Part shown: positions 33,791 to 48,525 of the stretch, in pieces
How positions within the stretch are numbered: the first letter of the stretch is position 1
Layout: each line of letters opens with the position of its first letter
DNA from: Phylloscopus collybita
Lineage: Eukaryota; Chordata; Aves; Passeriformes; Phylloscopidae
Reading direction: 5' to 3'
Assembly: GCA_027886175.1 (NCBI GenBank)
Contig: JAJNNQ010000004.1
Span: forward strand, 2,170,001-2,234,000
Length of the DNA: 64,000 bases
Notes under the pieces: generated by a model
What the model saw: only the letters and a program-made list of their open reading frames with translations
What the model was told of the DNA's origin: nothing
Databases searched by the model: none
Position numbers and translations under genes: made by a program

Positions 33791-36700
33791 GTTCACTTTT
33801 AACATAGAAATTAAAAGAACTAGGTTAAATGCATGTAGTCCTCACCTCTGCCCTTCCCAAGAGAAACTGCTGCTTTTCTTGATCTTTGAAGAGTAATAAT
33901 TTGCCCTGGAGCAGAAAACCTTCTACAAGCATTGCAGCCTTGATTTGCATGTGCTGATTAGCCTCAGTATCACCACAGTTTTGTTGTGCAGATGAGCACT
34001 CTGAAGCATCTCAAAAGACAATGTACGTTCCCTGACTTCGTTCACAAAGCTGCAAAGGTTTGGCAGCTTGTGAATAACTGCTTTACTAATAGTAATCACT
34101 AATTAAATGCCTGGGATTAAAAATAGGTTTGCTAATTCTATTAGTAAATGACAGTGATAATGTCACAGTGCTATGTAGTACATAACCTTGTTCTAACTGA
34201 AGTTTGTTACCATACTTTCGGGTTCTCTCTCAGCTAATTTGCAGGAAGCTTCAGCTGTAAATGGCCTGTTTGAAGCATGAAATACCAATCCTTTGCAATG
34301 TCCTGGTACTTGAAATTACCCCAGAAACGAAATCTATCTGACCCTGGTGCCATTACTAGAAAGGGAGAGGAAAATATCTTTGCTGGTGGCTGAAACAACA
34401 AAGCTGCTTGGAGGGCTCAGTAATACAGTTTTGTTCCACGATGTCTGATCCTCAGAAGATGACTTTTTAGAGTGCATGTGAAATAGGCCATGACCAGCTT
34501 CAGAGACAGGGAAGCAAATATAATCTCTCTGGTGCTCCCATTTTCTATTGACTGCCTTGTAATTCTGCTTGGATATCCCCATGTGGAGTAGGGCAAGAAG
34601 CTGACCAGCAGTGAGTATTTAGGACCTTTGGGGAAGAAAGGCAGTAAAAGCTCAGAAGACACAACTGAAAGGGAGTGACATAAATTTCTTGCTGATGAGA
34701 GAGAGGAGTAATTCAGCATAGGTCAAACACTTAAGAATACCTCACCCCTGTTAGGGAGTATTGGCCCATGGGCCTTCGGGCGAAATAGCTGGGACTTGCA
34801 GCTCTGTTTTGAGCTTGCATATGGACCTCTTTTCCCTAACACCTACATGCTACAGCCAGAGTGCTGTGGCCCAGGACAGGACAAGCACTTTGATTATTTC
34901 ACAGAAAGCTAGTTCTAGAGAGGCTGTGCACAGCAGTCATCTCTCCTGCCTCCTGTGTTAACAGGGACACATTTCCTGGACATCAAGAGCAAGTACTACG
35001 AGGAGGAACAAGACATGTGGAACTATTGTATTATCCAGCTTCATTAGATACAAGGTTGCTGTTGAAAAAGAAGCAGTTTTCTTGTCCATTGAAAATAATT
35101 ATGCACAGTGGCCAGAAACAGCATGACAGAAGTTATACCTGTGTGATCAGGACTGGAGGAAGATAAATGTGAAACAAAGCAGTCAGTAAGGCAGTCTGCC
35201 ACACTGGCAGGGACAAGTCTGCTTCCCTCCTGGCACTGGGACCCTCCACGGCAGAAACAAAATTACAATGGATTTCAGCAATCAATAGCAGTAGGCTACC
35301 AGAAACTGAAGCCTTTCCTCATTTACTTTACGAATGGAGAAAGAGTGACTTAACTCATTGGCTGTTCATATATTATATGTCAAAACCATGTTTATATGGC
35401 TGTCCACTAATGACTCCCAGGCACTGTGCCAGTCAGCAGGCCTGTGCCACATCTGAACAGTACTCACTGGAGCACTCCTGCATCCTTGACACTTCTGAGT
35501 AGAAACACACTCATCTTCCAAAACACCACCTAAGTGTTGAGCCTAATCCTCAGTCTGATGTTTCTCCTGGTTACTTTGGTACTAATTCCATCCCGACCCT
35601 GGGACAACAAAAGCACACTAGAAAACAACACACTGCTTCTTGCACTCAGATGGGGACAAAGTTTTGCCTTTTGATCTTTTGCCCATCTAATTTTTCTCTG
35701 AGATCTCAGATTAACTCCAGGGTGGCTGCAGCCAAGCACCTTCTGAGAAAAGCATTGTTCCTGTCTTGCCACATTTTATCTCAGTCAATACAGATTTTCA
35801 GATGTGGAGGACTGCGATTTTGTTCCTGCAGAGGGATTAGCAGCAGACCAGCTATGATTTTCGTGCTGCCCCACAGGACTCTGGGAGTTGATAAATTTGG
35901 TTATTCAAGGTATGCTGTGGCCTTCTTGCAAGGATTGACAGTAATTATCAGGTTGCACTTTGGCAGTGCCAACTTTTGTCACTTCTGTGACATGGCCTGT
36001 AAGATGGGCCACGCCTCAGCCCAGCAGCTCAGCAAGGCTCTCACAGACGATCATCCCTCTGCAGTCACTCACAGATGGAAAACAAATTGGTGTAGAAGTC
36101 CTCTTATATTAAGCACAAGGAAAGGGAGGAGTGGTCCACCTGAACAGGTACAGGCACTGTGAAAGCTGAATCAAGGGCAGGCACTGTGAAAGGTGAAGAT
36201 AGACCAAGGTAGACAGTGTGCTTCAGCGGCATGCCTTGTCCCTTGGCCATATCTGTTGTTTTCACCATTAACAACCTGTGTCCCCCACAGTTACTGAACC
36301 AGTACCCCTTCTCACAAGAAGGAGCCCAGCAGCATTTATATCTGATCTTAGTTGTTGTAATTATAATTACTAAAAGGTCTATCTCTGTTAACAATTTGAC
36401 CCATGCAAGGTCACATGCTGGCAGAGGCTGCTTAAAAGTATTGACACTCAATTGCTTCCCTACCTTAATTTGCAGAAAATGGAATGGAAAGTCCTTTATT
36501 CCCTAGCTGCTGTATCTTTTTCATTAAAAACATCTCTTAAAGACATAGCTGCAATTCTAAGAGTTTTTCACTTGAAACTGCACTTAGAAAAGGGAAACAT
36601 AAAGGCCTTAATCATCTTGAAATGCATTGTCTGGGGTTTATTTTCATTGAGAGAGCTAAGTTACATTCTGGTTTCCATTCAATTGGAAGAAAAATAAAAG

Positions 36701-39700
36701 ACACTTCTGGAAGTGGGAACTAGCCTAAGCAAGGTAAAATTCAAGAAGGTTAATTTTTTTTTTTTTTTTTTTAGTCAAACTGTGCATTGAAGTGCAGCCC
36801 CTTAGAAAGTAATTTTCTGGATGTGTAGACAGTGTTGCCGTAGGCAATGAGAGTAAGCCAGAAATTTGATCAGATTGCTGGTCTCGCTTTAATGCTGATC
36901 TATCCTATCCAGTGCCGTTCAGGCATTTAAAAACTGTGAGAGGGCAGGCAAAGTCAATTTCAGATTAAGTGTGCTGAAGGCTAAATGAATGCAGTAGGAA
37001 AGGATTTCCAGAAGTTATGGACAAAATAAAAGGAAAACCAGGGTATATTCTCAGTTGCAACTAGCCTCTTGATTCTGTCTTATGCAGGGAGGTACCCAGT
37101 CTTTGATGATTAATTTTGAAATTAACAGGATCTTTAGGAAGAAATCTATTACATCTCCAGTATTTAACCTATTTACCAGCTATAGTAAATGTTTTCTTGG
37201 GCGTATTGCTCAAGTGGTGCTGTCCTGACTGCATAAATGCAGACAGCACACATACAGATTGTGCAAATGATTCAGTACTCAACCCAGTAATGCTGAGGCC
37301 AGCAGACAAAGGTCTGTTTGCTGCAAAGTCTCACATAAAAAGGACATATTAAAAGGAGGCAGAGAGACTTGAAAAGTAGGTGTTAGTCTATTTAGTCATG
37401 TCAGCTTTCTCAGCCTGTTTAATGGCAGACAATAAAAAATTGTTTCAAGAATACTGACTCAGCTTTGGCCAAGGCATCTCCTCTAGGAGCCTTCTGGAAG
37501 GATTGGATTGAGTTATCTTCTCCAAATATGCAATTGCTTTTTAGACATCCCTCCAGTGCCTGGGATGATGGATCTGCTTTATCCAGCATGCACTGTGCTG
37601 CCTTGCATCTGCCCATACCTGGTCTATCACTGAGGGACTTCAGGATGAGGCACCTCAAGTGGATGGGAGTATTCCCTTCCAGGTCTATTCAAACAGACCC
37701 AGTCTATTCAAAGCAGGGTATCTATGGCCAGCTACACAGCTCTTCCCTTCCAGGACTGGGCCAGCAGTTTATAGGTGAAGATTCTAGTCATCTACACCCA
37801 GGCTGACATATTATATGCAGGAATCCCAGCAGAGGGGTTCCTTTTCACCTCAGAGGACTGAATTCAAGCTGATCCTTTGGGTTAATCACCCTAATATCCT
37901 GAAGACAAATACAGCAGAGAAGCTTGGTGGCATCTCCCAAATGGGGCTTTGGGATGGATAGTGTACAGTAAAGGAGTTAAAAGGCAAGTGCCCTGACTAG
38001 AGAGAAGACACAAGCCCATATAAAGCCCAAAATGTCTCCTGTGCTTGTGACAAAAATGCAGATATCGCATCCACCATGATGTCAGACTCAGTGGGAGTGG
38101 AGTCTGACAGGGCCACAAACTCCAGACAATTTTACCCAGCCTTTGGGATTAGCTGTGAATATCTTGAAGGGCTAGATTTGCACTTGTATGCAAGGCATCA
38201 GTCAAACACTGACCATATTCTACAGCCCAGACGAAGTACATGATCCAGGTGAGAGAGTGAATTTTGACCTAGATTTTCAAAGGTAATTTTCATCTACTCT
38301 TACTTTTTAAAAAACCTATATTTATTTCTTTGTTTCAGGATGACATATCTCCCAAAACTAGGCATAATCTTTCGTTTCAGGAGCAGAAAAATATCTACTT
38401 GTGTGACTAGCATTTTTATGGGTGTCTATGTGTGTTAACAGAAGCATGGTGTATCTGTTTAAACTGTTTCAGCAGGTCAGAGAGTTACGGTGTCAGATAT
38501 TTTTCAGATTAGTTGTTTTAGCAGCTGATAACATATGGGTCTGAACTGAAAGGCTATGATGTAAACCCTGCAAAAAGCCTGAAAGGCAAATTAAGCAATA
38601 ATATGGTTGGTACTCTGGCATCATAACAAACTGTTTTTCTTTCTATGAGGTGCACAGTGGGGAGAGGTATTCCCTCCCCTTCACTCGTCTTGCATTCACC
38701 CTCAGGCACAAGATGACAGACTCTGTGCTAAGTATCCCAGGCTGCTTTGTGCAGCTGAGGGTACCAGCTGTCCTGCTGGCAGACCCCAACAGCATGACAG
38801 AAGGACAGCACCTGGAGGAGCTGGCAAGATCATTGCCTCTCCCCCTGGGCTCATCCAACCTAACCCACAGCCATTTAAGAAGGGCATCCCAGAGAGATGA
38901 GCCTGGGGAGAGAAGGGGAGAGAGAGAGGGAAAGGCAGAGAGGAAAAGACTATGGATTTGGGTTAAGAAGGATAGAAAGACTGCTTTAACCCTAGACCAG
39001 TCACATTTTTCCTGGTCACCGTTGCCTGTGGATGGACAGAAAGCAAAAATAGCACCTGGAACAGGATAGGACAGCATGGGAGCACAAGACAGCCCTTCTG
39101 CCCATGCACCCACTGTTTACAACCAGAAAGCTGGGATGGGCTTTGTCTGCTGCCCCAATTCCAAGTACCACTGTGCATGTTTCTTGCTGAGATTCAAGAG
39201 GTTTGGGAAGGGGACAGGAAAATGACAGGGAGAATGAAACACAGAAGGACACTGCTGGTCATTACAGTCAGAAACAAAGAGCCACCAATCAAAGGTTAAG
39301 AGAGCAGGAGGGGAAGGGGACCATTCCTGGGGAGGGCTGGAGAATTCACTCAGGCAGTAAGCAGAGGCCTGCCCTGAGCCCTGCAGGAGCATTAGCAATG
39401 CTATCTCTCCTGGTCAGAATAAGGACAACTTCTCTTAAGACCCAAACCCAGGTGGTGTCTGACCTGTGGTTATATGGTTCCTTTCTGAGAGGAGATCCAC
39501 TCAAAGTGCATCTGAGAGGAGTAGCACAGGGCAACAACAACCCACCTTGAGCTGGAAAGGGGTGCTCAAGTGGCAGATTTCAGGATGCCCTGGTCCTGAG
39601 CCGTGCTTCAGCTGGCATCCACCACTTGATCAAAGAGGGCTGTGGGCACCCAGCAGTAACTGTGAGGTAGCCTCAGTGCCAAGTTGCTGCTTGAGCAGCT

Positions 39701-42700
39701 TTCTGGGAGAGGAATAAAAGATGCTCCCAGAACGGGTCACAGACCTGTCAGCATGCCAGGGACAGGTGCGGTGTGGAAGAAACAAGCAAGATCTGTGCAG
39801 TCGAGAAAAGCCCCAGTTGAATATTGTGTTGAATTTTGAGACTTCCTGAAGCCCATCTTCATGTTCCAGTGGCAGTGCCGGCATAACAACTCCCAAAGCT
39901 CACCTGATGCTTTTCTGGATCCTTAGAAATCTAGGCTGGGCTCAGTAACAAAGTGCAGATACACACTGGAACATACAGGCATATCCTGTGCTGTAATGCT
40001 ATGATGAGGGAAACTCCTGTTTTTGAAATCATTGTACTACCTAGCCAAACTGTATAAAGTTCAAATAACCTCTACTGGCTGCAGTCTAGCCAGGAAACCT
40101 CGACCTCTGGAGTGAGGTCATTAAAGCCGAGCTTCTGAAAGCTCAGAGGTGTTTAGAGAGCCTGTTAATTACTGCACTAATCCTTTTCACAATGCTGGCT
40201 CCCGGCACTTCCGGAGCATTAGCACTTTAATAGCGCTTGGGCCCAGACCACTCCACTCCCCCCTCACAGGAGTACCTCCTGATGGAAATATTTCCAGTAT
40301 CTTTCCAAGTCCACAGGTGCATAAGTAAGGCAGTCAGGAGACTCAAAGGGTGTCAGAAGCTGGCCCTGAGCATTTCTTAACAGATGTGAGTCCTTTTTGT
40401 CTCATTATCTGGAGCTGACGTCAGTCATCTGTTTGCTGTGTTTGTCTGACACCTATGAAGCCACGGATGGCTCCTACCCACTGTGCACAAGCTGCCTGTT
40501 TTTTCGAAAATCATGTCTCTGCCAACATCTTAACCCTGTAGGCTCAGCAAGCCAACAGGTCAGCAGAAGGGCAGAGCATTCTGGAGCCAGAGCATGGGTT
40601 TAATGACAGTGTGGAAATCAAATGCCTAATCCATGAAAAATGCCTATGACAAAATATGAACAATTAAACCATAATCACAGTAACACTGCAAACAGAGCTT
40701 GTCAAAACAGTGATATTCATTCAATCAGACAAAGTAGCTGCTGCCCAGCAGTTCTCACTCTTTCCAGCTGGACACTCACATACCCAAACACGAGCCTTCC
40801 TTAGAGGAGAACAAGTGACGCCCCTAAACAGCAGAGGTAGAAGCCGTGTTTTGTGGACCTCTTGTAGTTAATGATCTTTGTCTGGCTGATCGCTGATTTT
40901 CTAGCAGGTTTGCTGGGTCATGGTTAAAAAGCAATCACAACTGTTTTGTGTTACTGCATCTACTGTAGCAACCCATATCAGCTACCCCTCTCTCATGGGC
41001 ATGAGAAAGCTGTTTAGAACTTCTGGTTGTCAGACTGGTTGCCTGGTACTCCTTCAGCCAGGCACGTACCATTTCCTAAGCACATCCAGGCATCTCAGTC
41101 TCACTGATCTAGGCACTGAGGTTTCCAATACAACTGTCCATGTAGTGGGAGCCCCCAGGCCCCTTAGGGATCCCCTACTGTCTCACAGACTATACTTGCT
41201 ATTCTGCAGGCAGCAGATGAATTCAAGAACTGAAATTGAATTCATGCCCATGTTTAACGATGAGTGCAGTGTCTCCTGGATAAGACCTTACCCAAGGACT
41301 GGCAGTTCCCTGGCTTTGTCATTTATACAGCATAGAACATGCTGCACAAAGAATGCTGAAACAGAGACATAGCTATTAGCAGGGTCTGTAACTGTTGACA
41401 GGCATTGACTGTTACGACAGATGTTACTTTTTGGGGAAAATAATATTTGAATGAGACAAAAAGAATGGAAAGACAAGAAAAACTTCTCTGGCAGCCGGTT
41501 GGAAGAGAGGCAATGGAGAGTCAAGTGTCCTCTTCCTGTTTTTGTCTCCAGGGCAGCAGATGATCCCCTGTAATACTTCACCACAATCACAGTTTTTTGT
41601 TAGTCACATAGACTCCTTCCTGGTACTCTCTGCTTATGGGATGCTCTGCACACTAAAGCACGTTAGGTGTGACTGTTGCACACTACCTACAACTGTTGCA
41701 ACTACTACTACAACTACAAAGGTTGTCAACCTTTGTGCTTAAATAAAATGGGCTCCCAAGTATAAACCAAAGCAACCACAGGCAGGGAAAAATGGGGAAA
41801 GCAGGCAGAACTCTCAGATTTGTGGCAGTCACTTTCTGTGGGAGCCCAGCACAGTCAAGGGTGCAAGACCATGAGAACAGCAGCAAAACAACAAAAAGAC
41901 AACACTCCAGCAGAGGATCTGCAAAGCATAACCATAGCATCTTGGGGGGAAAAGTACTGATTTGCCAGTAGAAGGCAGGCTGCACAGCTGCAAGTTTCAA
42001 CTTGCAGAAGTCTATTTGCAAAAGTCTTTGGCCTTAAAAGAGCTAAGGCACCTACAGTACCCTGCAATGAGCAGCTCCAGCAGGGAAAATTTCAGAACCT
42101 TGCATTGGAGTAATCACTAAGCTAGTGAATGAAGTTCAATTTTTCACTTTGAGAAAGGAAGGCCAAAGTTGCTGCTCCATACCTGGCATAGACCCATTAC
42201 TGCAAGAGTCTGAACTTCTCTCTCCCTCACCCCATATTGCTGCCATGTGTCTGTGGCTGCTCATTACAGGACTGTGCTCTCTTGTGCAAAGACAGGAGCA
42301 GTCTGTTTAGGAGCTGAACAAGTGTTTATGCGGGGGATCCAGAGAGGGGTTACCTTTTCCGTCTCTGCTCTATTCCTCTGCAGCTTGCTTGTGCCAGGCT
42401 TGAACAGCTGTAAGCTTGTCTTCTTTCTTCTGGTGCTAAAGTCTCTCTATTCATAGCCTTGAGAAGTCTCTGCATCTGATCTGAAAGCAGAGGAGAGTCA
42501 GAGATGTATTACTTATCTGTTTCTGCAGACCCGAGCAATCACTCCACCATGTGGAGTGTCCTCAACCACTCCACAAGAGCAGAGATGTCCTCAGCCAAGT
42601 GATAGCACTTGAGCCGCTGTTTAAGAGAAAATTGGGACCTTCAGGAAAGAGTAGCCAATCAATGGATATTGCAGACTAAAACTGTGCTGCAATCCAACTG

Positions 42701-45700
42701 TGCTGTCTCTCGTTATATAAATTTCAGCACTGGCAAGTCAGAGAGGATAGTCAGTGAAAACACAGTTTGTTTGTAAACAAAAGAAACCAAAGGGCTTTTC
42801 TGTTTTTGACTGTGACCTCATGTACCTCGGTAAGGCACACTGCTGAAGAAGACTATGCCTGGCCTAATCTTGGATTGAGAAGTATAAAATTTTCCCATTT
42901 TGGAAGTCTTTCTGTTGCCTCTGTGTGAGCTTTAGTTAACTCCTTAGTGGCTAGCAATTCTTAACAGCTTGCTTGTGATCTCAGAATTGAATCTAGATCA
43001 TGTAGGTATCAGTCATGTAACTTGAGCACCATTAGACCTGGGATCATCATGACAGTTCTGCTGCTGTGGCATTTCAACAATTTGGGCCCTTGTGTTCTTT
43101 TGCAAGCTTACTGCAAAAATGACAGTGGCCAAACACCTAGGTCTGAACAAATCCAACAGTTCTTGCTATTTGGGCAATCAAGTCATGAGAACAAGCCATA
43201 TTTTGCAACCTGGTAGGTAAGATTCTGATTTTTAAAAGCTCATCAACCTTAAGCTAAAAACAAGAAAAGTTTTATTTCTGTTAGAAATAGCAATGCTGTA
43301 AGAGGGTCTTTACACAGTCGTGTTACCAGGCTGTTAGTAGATCTGATACTTAAGTGTATGTATTCTCTCGTATCCTCAAAGTAACAGGATAAAAGAGGAA
43401 GGAGGGGGAAGAAAGAGACAGGCTCTTCACTTCTGGTCACTAACGTGCTGTAGACAAGTTTCCATTTTGAGAAGTATTGCAAGATGTGGTGTCTGAGGGA
43501 GGCAAGCCATGCAGTACCTTCGTAACAAGAAGTCTCTTAGGCTTGATAATCATATCAGACCTTTGGTCCCTGAGAAGGGCAAGATATTGGGTCCCAACGT
43601 GCCCTGCCATCTCTTTCTACAGATGGAGAGAAGACTCTTGCGAGATGGCAGACAAAATAGCTGCTACAAAGTTACATGGTGAACAGCGGTGAAGAATCAG
43701 CCACAGTTAACATTTTGAGAAGATGTAATAGGGTGCTGTTTCCTTTCCCTGTGTGCATTGCTGCATAACATTGCCATGGACAAACAAGATTTTTCACTCT
43801 GAGGGGGCAGAAGGAGATCTTGTTTGGGCTGTTATGTATGTCAGGAACAACTTAATCACCAGTAGGGTTGCTTTCTTGCCCTGAGACCATTGCTTTATCT
43901 TTCAGGAATCATCAATGTTCCACTTAGGAAATATTTTTGCTTCTAGTGATTTGTATGTGTGTGTTAGCTTTCCAGCAAAAGATGGCATGACTAAATAATC
44001 CAACAAGTGTTTTATCAGCTTGTGTTTGCTCCTGATTCAAAGACAATGCCCCCCAAACAGTCATTACCCAGGAATGCAGATCTTAGAGCTTTGGCATTAG
44101 ATTTCACTTAATGGAATTTGCTGCACAGATAAAACACAAAAAACAGCTAGTCCTGACTCTGAGGACATTTCCTGTGATAACAAACAGTTGACATAGGAAA
44201 AAATATAATTTATCCACTGGTTTTTCTGAGGTCAATGATTTAAAAAAACAAAGGGGGACTTTTTTTTACTTCCAGACAAGCACCCCAGAAGAATGGATTT
44301 CAAATTGATGAGGTATTTCATCCTGATTTTCAAGTCATATGAGCTCACTTGTTGCCGGACATGCTCTAGAAGACTGACACTAGAAACTGCAGAGGAATTA
44401 TGTTGCCATTTCAGCAGACAGAAAAAATTATGCTTCATAGCTGGTGCCCTAAGAGCCCTGGACAACCAAGCATGACAGATATCTGACCCTGGCCAGGACA
44501 GTGGAAATGAGTGTTGCACATACTTCAGATGTCTTAGGAACCAAACCAGCATCCACAGATACATTGGTCCTGATGGCCTTCTGTGTCTGATGTCTGCCAG
44601 GGCAGTCATGGGGAACCTTTCTCTGATATGCCACCATGCTCTGCCAGTCTGGAGATTGAACATGTTGGTAAAAACTCAGAGAAAACCAGAAAAGGCTTCC
44701 ACCTTTCCAGAGCACACTATCTTTTACACAGGCAGATGTCTCTGTAAGTTTTGTTCTCATGTGTTCTTTAGATCCTATGTTGGGAGCCACTGTCCACTCC
44801 TTTGTGGATTCAGCTGGCTGCAATGGGTATGGAAGAGAACTGAGCAGGGTTGTAATGTGTTTTAAAACCCTGGCACGTTAAAAATTTGTGTGATGTGCAA
44901 TTGTCTTTATTAGTTACTACCTCAGCGATTAAGGTTCCAGAAAAACTAGCTAAAGCATCAGGTAGGGATCATGCAATTGGAGAGGTATACTGTCCAGCTC
45001 CCTCTCTCTTTAAGGACACAATCCCTGCTGTTACCTTCTTCATGTCCCATCCTCCTCTCATGGCCCTCCTGTCTGAATTTGTGAAGTCAAGTAACCTGTT
45101 ACACTGTGGGATGTTTATTTCTTTACTCCAAAGGAAAGGAAAGGCCTGAGCTGTTCCGCAGTGCCAGGTAAAGCATAAACTATCTGGCACTGCTCCTTTT
45201 GTAGGCAGAGAAGCACACTGCACAGAACAATGTGTGCACTGGGAGTATGAAAAAGGAGCATTCTTCTCAGTTCCTGTGTTTTGCTTGTCTTCCAAATGAC
45301 AGTCCTGAAATTAAGGAGTGTGATGCATTTTCCATCTCTGGTGAAAAAGAAAACAGCACTTAACCCCATGAGGGTGTTACAAAGAAACACTGAGTGGTTT
45401 GACATTTGCTATAAGAAATGGCACAGTACATGTTCTTTCCAGGAGTACATTTCAGTCCCCAGGTGAGGCATTTTTAGTAGCAGTATACCGGGATAGGCAC
45501 AGCCTTTCTCAGGGAGAAAAAAATAGAGCAATAACTCAGTGCCTGAGGCAGGCAGACTTCCCTACCCTACTCTAAGCATGGGTATTGCAAGGATATGTGT
45601 TGTAGATACATTTGTAAAGTAAAAGACAGTGTGCTATGGGGTTCCCTGACTGTTAAAGCCTTGGAGTAATCTAAGGAAGCCAGCTGGTGGTGGAGAAAAC

Positions 45701-48525
45701 CATTTCCTCTGGAAAGGAACTCCATTTTTGATAATTTTCTCTGTGTTTCTAGAATACAAGTCTGCCCATCCAGTATCAGATTTCCTGAAGTACAAGGGAA
45801 GATGTGGCAAGGGAGTTATCAGCCATGAAGGATGACGTCATGACTGGCACCTAACAGCATCTAGGAGCCTGTTCCCATCAGGAGCTCAGTGACTGTCCTC
45901 TCCAATGCCTCACACTCATAATAGGCTGACAGTGACAAGTGTCACCTGGAGCAGAGCTCTTTCTATTCAGCTCACCTTCACAATAATCAAGTACTAAGAA
46001 GTAGTGCACTCTTGCTGCTGGGAACTCTGCAGACTTCCAGCTAGTTGTGTAGTTTGAAGGGCAAACGAAGATGACAGCAGGCAGGAGAGGTTATTTGTAG
46101 AGTGAGTTGGAAAATCGATTTGTTCCAACCATAAAGTAGTATGGCTGAGACTAAAAATAGAAACCCTTAGTCAGAAATTTCTGCATTTCTATCCATATTT
46201 ACAGCATTTGTTGGAATGTGGACGTGAGCCCTTTGAGAGCACTGGAATTTATTTTTGCCTATCTCCTCCCTTTTCTTAAATATTTTCACTTGTCAAAATC
46301 CTTAAGTATCAGAAAATGGATCTTTCAAGAACTGCCTTCTCAAAAAACATCCTGATCTGATATTCATCAAGAATCAGGATATAAAAATATGTGGTTTGCT
46401 TGCCATCAGTCACTCTGTTCTGTAACAGTCATTGAAGGTATTCATCAGTGTCTCAGAGGACTGCATTTCCATGTGTTTTGTGGAGGCTAGAACTTTAGTA
46501 GGTAATCCAATGTAAAAGCCACTGTGATTTAAGTTCACCAAGTGGCCTGTGGGCTGCCTCCTTAGCTTACGTCACCTGCCCAGCTGGCAGTCAAGGGCCA
46601 GTTGAAGGGACAAAACAGTGTATGAGGACAAAATAGGGAAGAGTAGCAATGCTACATAGAATGAAATCCTGTAGAATCTTCTTTGGAAAGCGAACTGGAG
46701 TTGTGAAAAAACTGCCTTCATTAGTGTTTCTGCTAGTTTGATAGACTTTCTGAAATGAATTAAATACACCAATGCTCTTCATTCACTTCTCCAGAATAAT
46801 AAAGGCAAGTGGACAAGTTGCCTTTTCCTCTAATTCATTACTGCTCTGAGCAAGCAAATGCAGAAATATAGCTGTTTCCATTACCTCTGTGGTCTCAAGA
46901 TGAAGGATACATCTGCAACTCTCTTGGTGGGCACTGGAGGTGTCACCTTGAATTAGGCATTTGGGACAAAAGACAAAAATACGTATTTCAGCCCAGAAAG
47001 GAATTACAAGGTCATAGCAATATCACAGACTGTGCTTCATTATCCTCTGAGAATTTGAGTGATAACATGCTAAGAACACAAATCTTGCAGGCACACAACC
47101 TTTTTTTCCCCCTAACCATTAACAAAGTATGATGAAAGAGCAGTTAAGTCGTCAAGATCTCTAGAAAAGGACCAAATCAGGTGAGATTTGAGCCTTTCTC
47201 TGCATTAAAGCTGAAACTGTATTCCCATTGATTCAGTTGTGAATGACAATTTGCTGCCTTGACTATCAGCTCATCACTCTCTCATGGACTTGTCCATATC
47301 CAGTGGTGATCTAAAGCTCCACCACTTCTCAGGAGTTTCCTCAAGCCAGCCTGTGATCTGCAGTAGCATACTGTGGGTTGTTAGGACAACAAAGACGTAT
47401 CATGCTATGGTGCAACTTCCATCAAAATGGAAGACTCATTTTAAAAGATCTTTCATTGATACTGGGATCTCAAATTAAAAATAAAAGGAGGCTATTTCAA
47501 TTATTGATTCCAGCTTTCATGAAATTCATCTATCCTTGCATGGATGCAATTAAATTCTTTCTTGACTCCACAAACCAAGTACCTGGCAAGTGCAATTACA
47601 TGTGTGTCTAACAGAATGGAAGAAATACTTAGGTTTGTGAATAAGTTCTGACATTTTTCTTGTTCGGTTCTTCAGCCTTTTCTATATGCAGCCATTGTGA
47701 TAATGCAACTAAAATGGACCCTTTGTGCGAATTTGGCTGTAAAAAACTCTTTCACTGATTTTACTAAATTCTGTGGTTTGCACATCTAGTAAATCAATTG
47801 AAGTTAACTCAGGATAAGCCATTTTCTCGGGGGGAGGGCTTTAAAAAATATTTTTAGGATTCTTACAGGTGAATTACAGTGAGCCAGCTACAGAAATTTA
47901 AAGATTTTTTAAGACATTCCTTGATCCTAGTCTTTGCTAATGCTACAAGAGAAGTAATCACTCTAGTTCCCTTAGAAGTGCAGGGAAGATGGATGGGCTG
48001 TAAGCACCAGAAGCCAAGTTGCAGAACCCCTTCCCTCAGCAGCTCCTGCTGCTCATAGGCTGGTAGTTACTCTGCTGTGCAGGACCCTGTGCAGGCACTG
48101 CACAAAATGCTGCTCTCAGCTTTGCTCTCTGAATTGCCTTTATGGCTTGGACAGCTGGGCTTTCAAAGATTCGTCAAACAGATCCAGCAGTCAAACACGT
48201 CTTCCAAGCTCGAAGAACCTCCGCTGGCCCAGTTTTGGCCTTACGTGAATTCGTATTGGCCTGATATGGCTTACTTAGCAGTGTAGTGATGTGAATCAGC
48301 CTGAAACTTTCAACAGGCTCTGTGCTGTTTGGACAGGTAGCCCAAATTTGTTTTCAGGTTTGCTTCTAAGCATGTCAAAGGGCTTGCTGAAGGTGCTAAA
48401 GTCCTAAAATGCTAAATCACTATCCAGGTTTGATTCAAAAGTGCTGGCCATTTGTTTGATCAGACAGCCTGTCTCAGGTCCACAGAAGATTGCATCACCT
48501 TAGTCTGTATGTAACACCAGCAAAT
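33448..48525. other. intergenic DNA, no gene recognised
   Basis: About 15 kb with only low-complexity features: a 47-base A run (33741-33787), 19 T (36754-36772), a short perfect hairpin (45158-45193) and scattered ~100-codon open frames on both strands that overlap one another and show no domain. A GC-richer block is at about 38640-39900. A compact segment at 40090-40280 has few low-complexity tracts and might be a conserved element. Confidence 0.55.
33741..33787 (+). repeat. 47-base poly(A) tract flanked by 7-bp repeats
   Basis: Forty-seven uninterrupted A. TTGTTCA occurs just before (33726-33732) and just after (33789-33795), like a short target duplication around an A-tailed insertion of almost no body. 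It could equally be microsatellite growth next to a chance repeat. Confidence 0.85.

Noticed and set aside
35650..36162. 170-codon + strand open frame in the intergenic region
   Set aside because: No known motif, no splice or conservation signal visible, and overlapping frames of similar length on the other strand. Probably chance.
38643..39113. Overlapping 139- and 156-codon frames on both strands
   Set aside because: Two long frames on opposite strands over the same GC-rich block point to base composition and not coding.
45158..45193. microRNA precursor
   Set aside because: The stem is only 10 bp with a large loop and poor outer pairing, shorter than a typical pre-miRNA.
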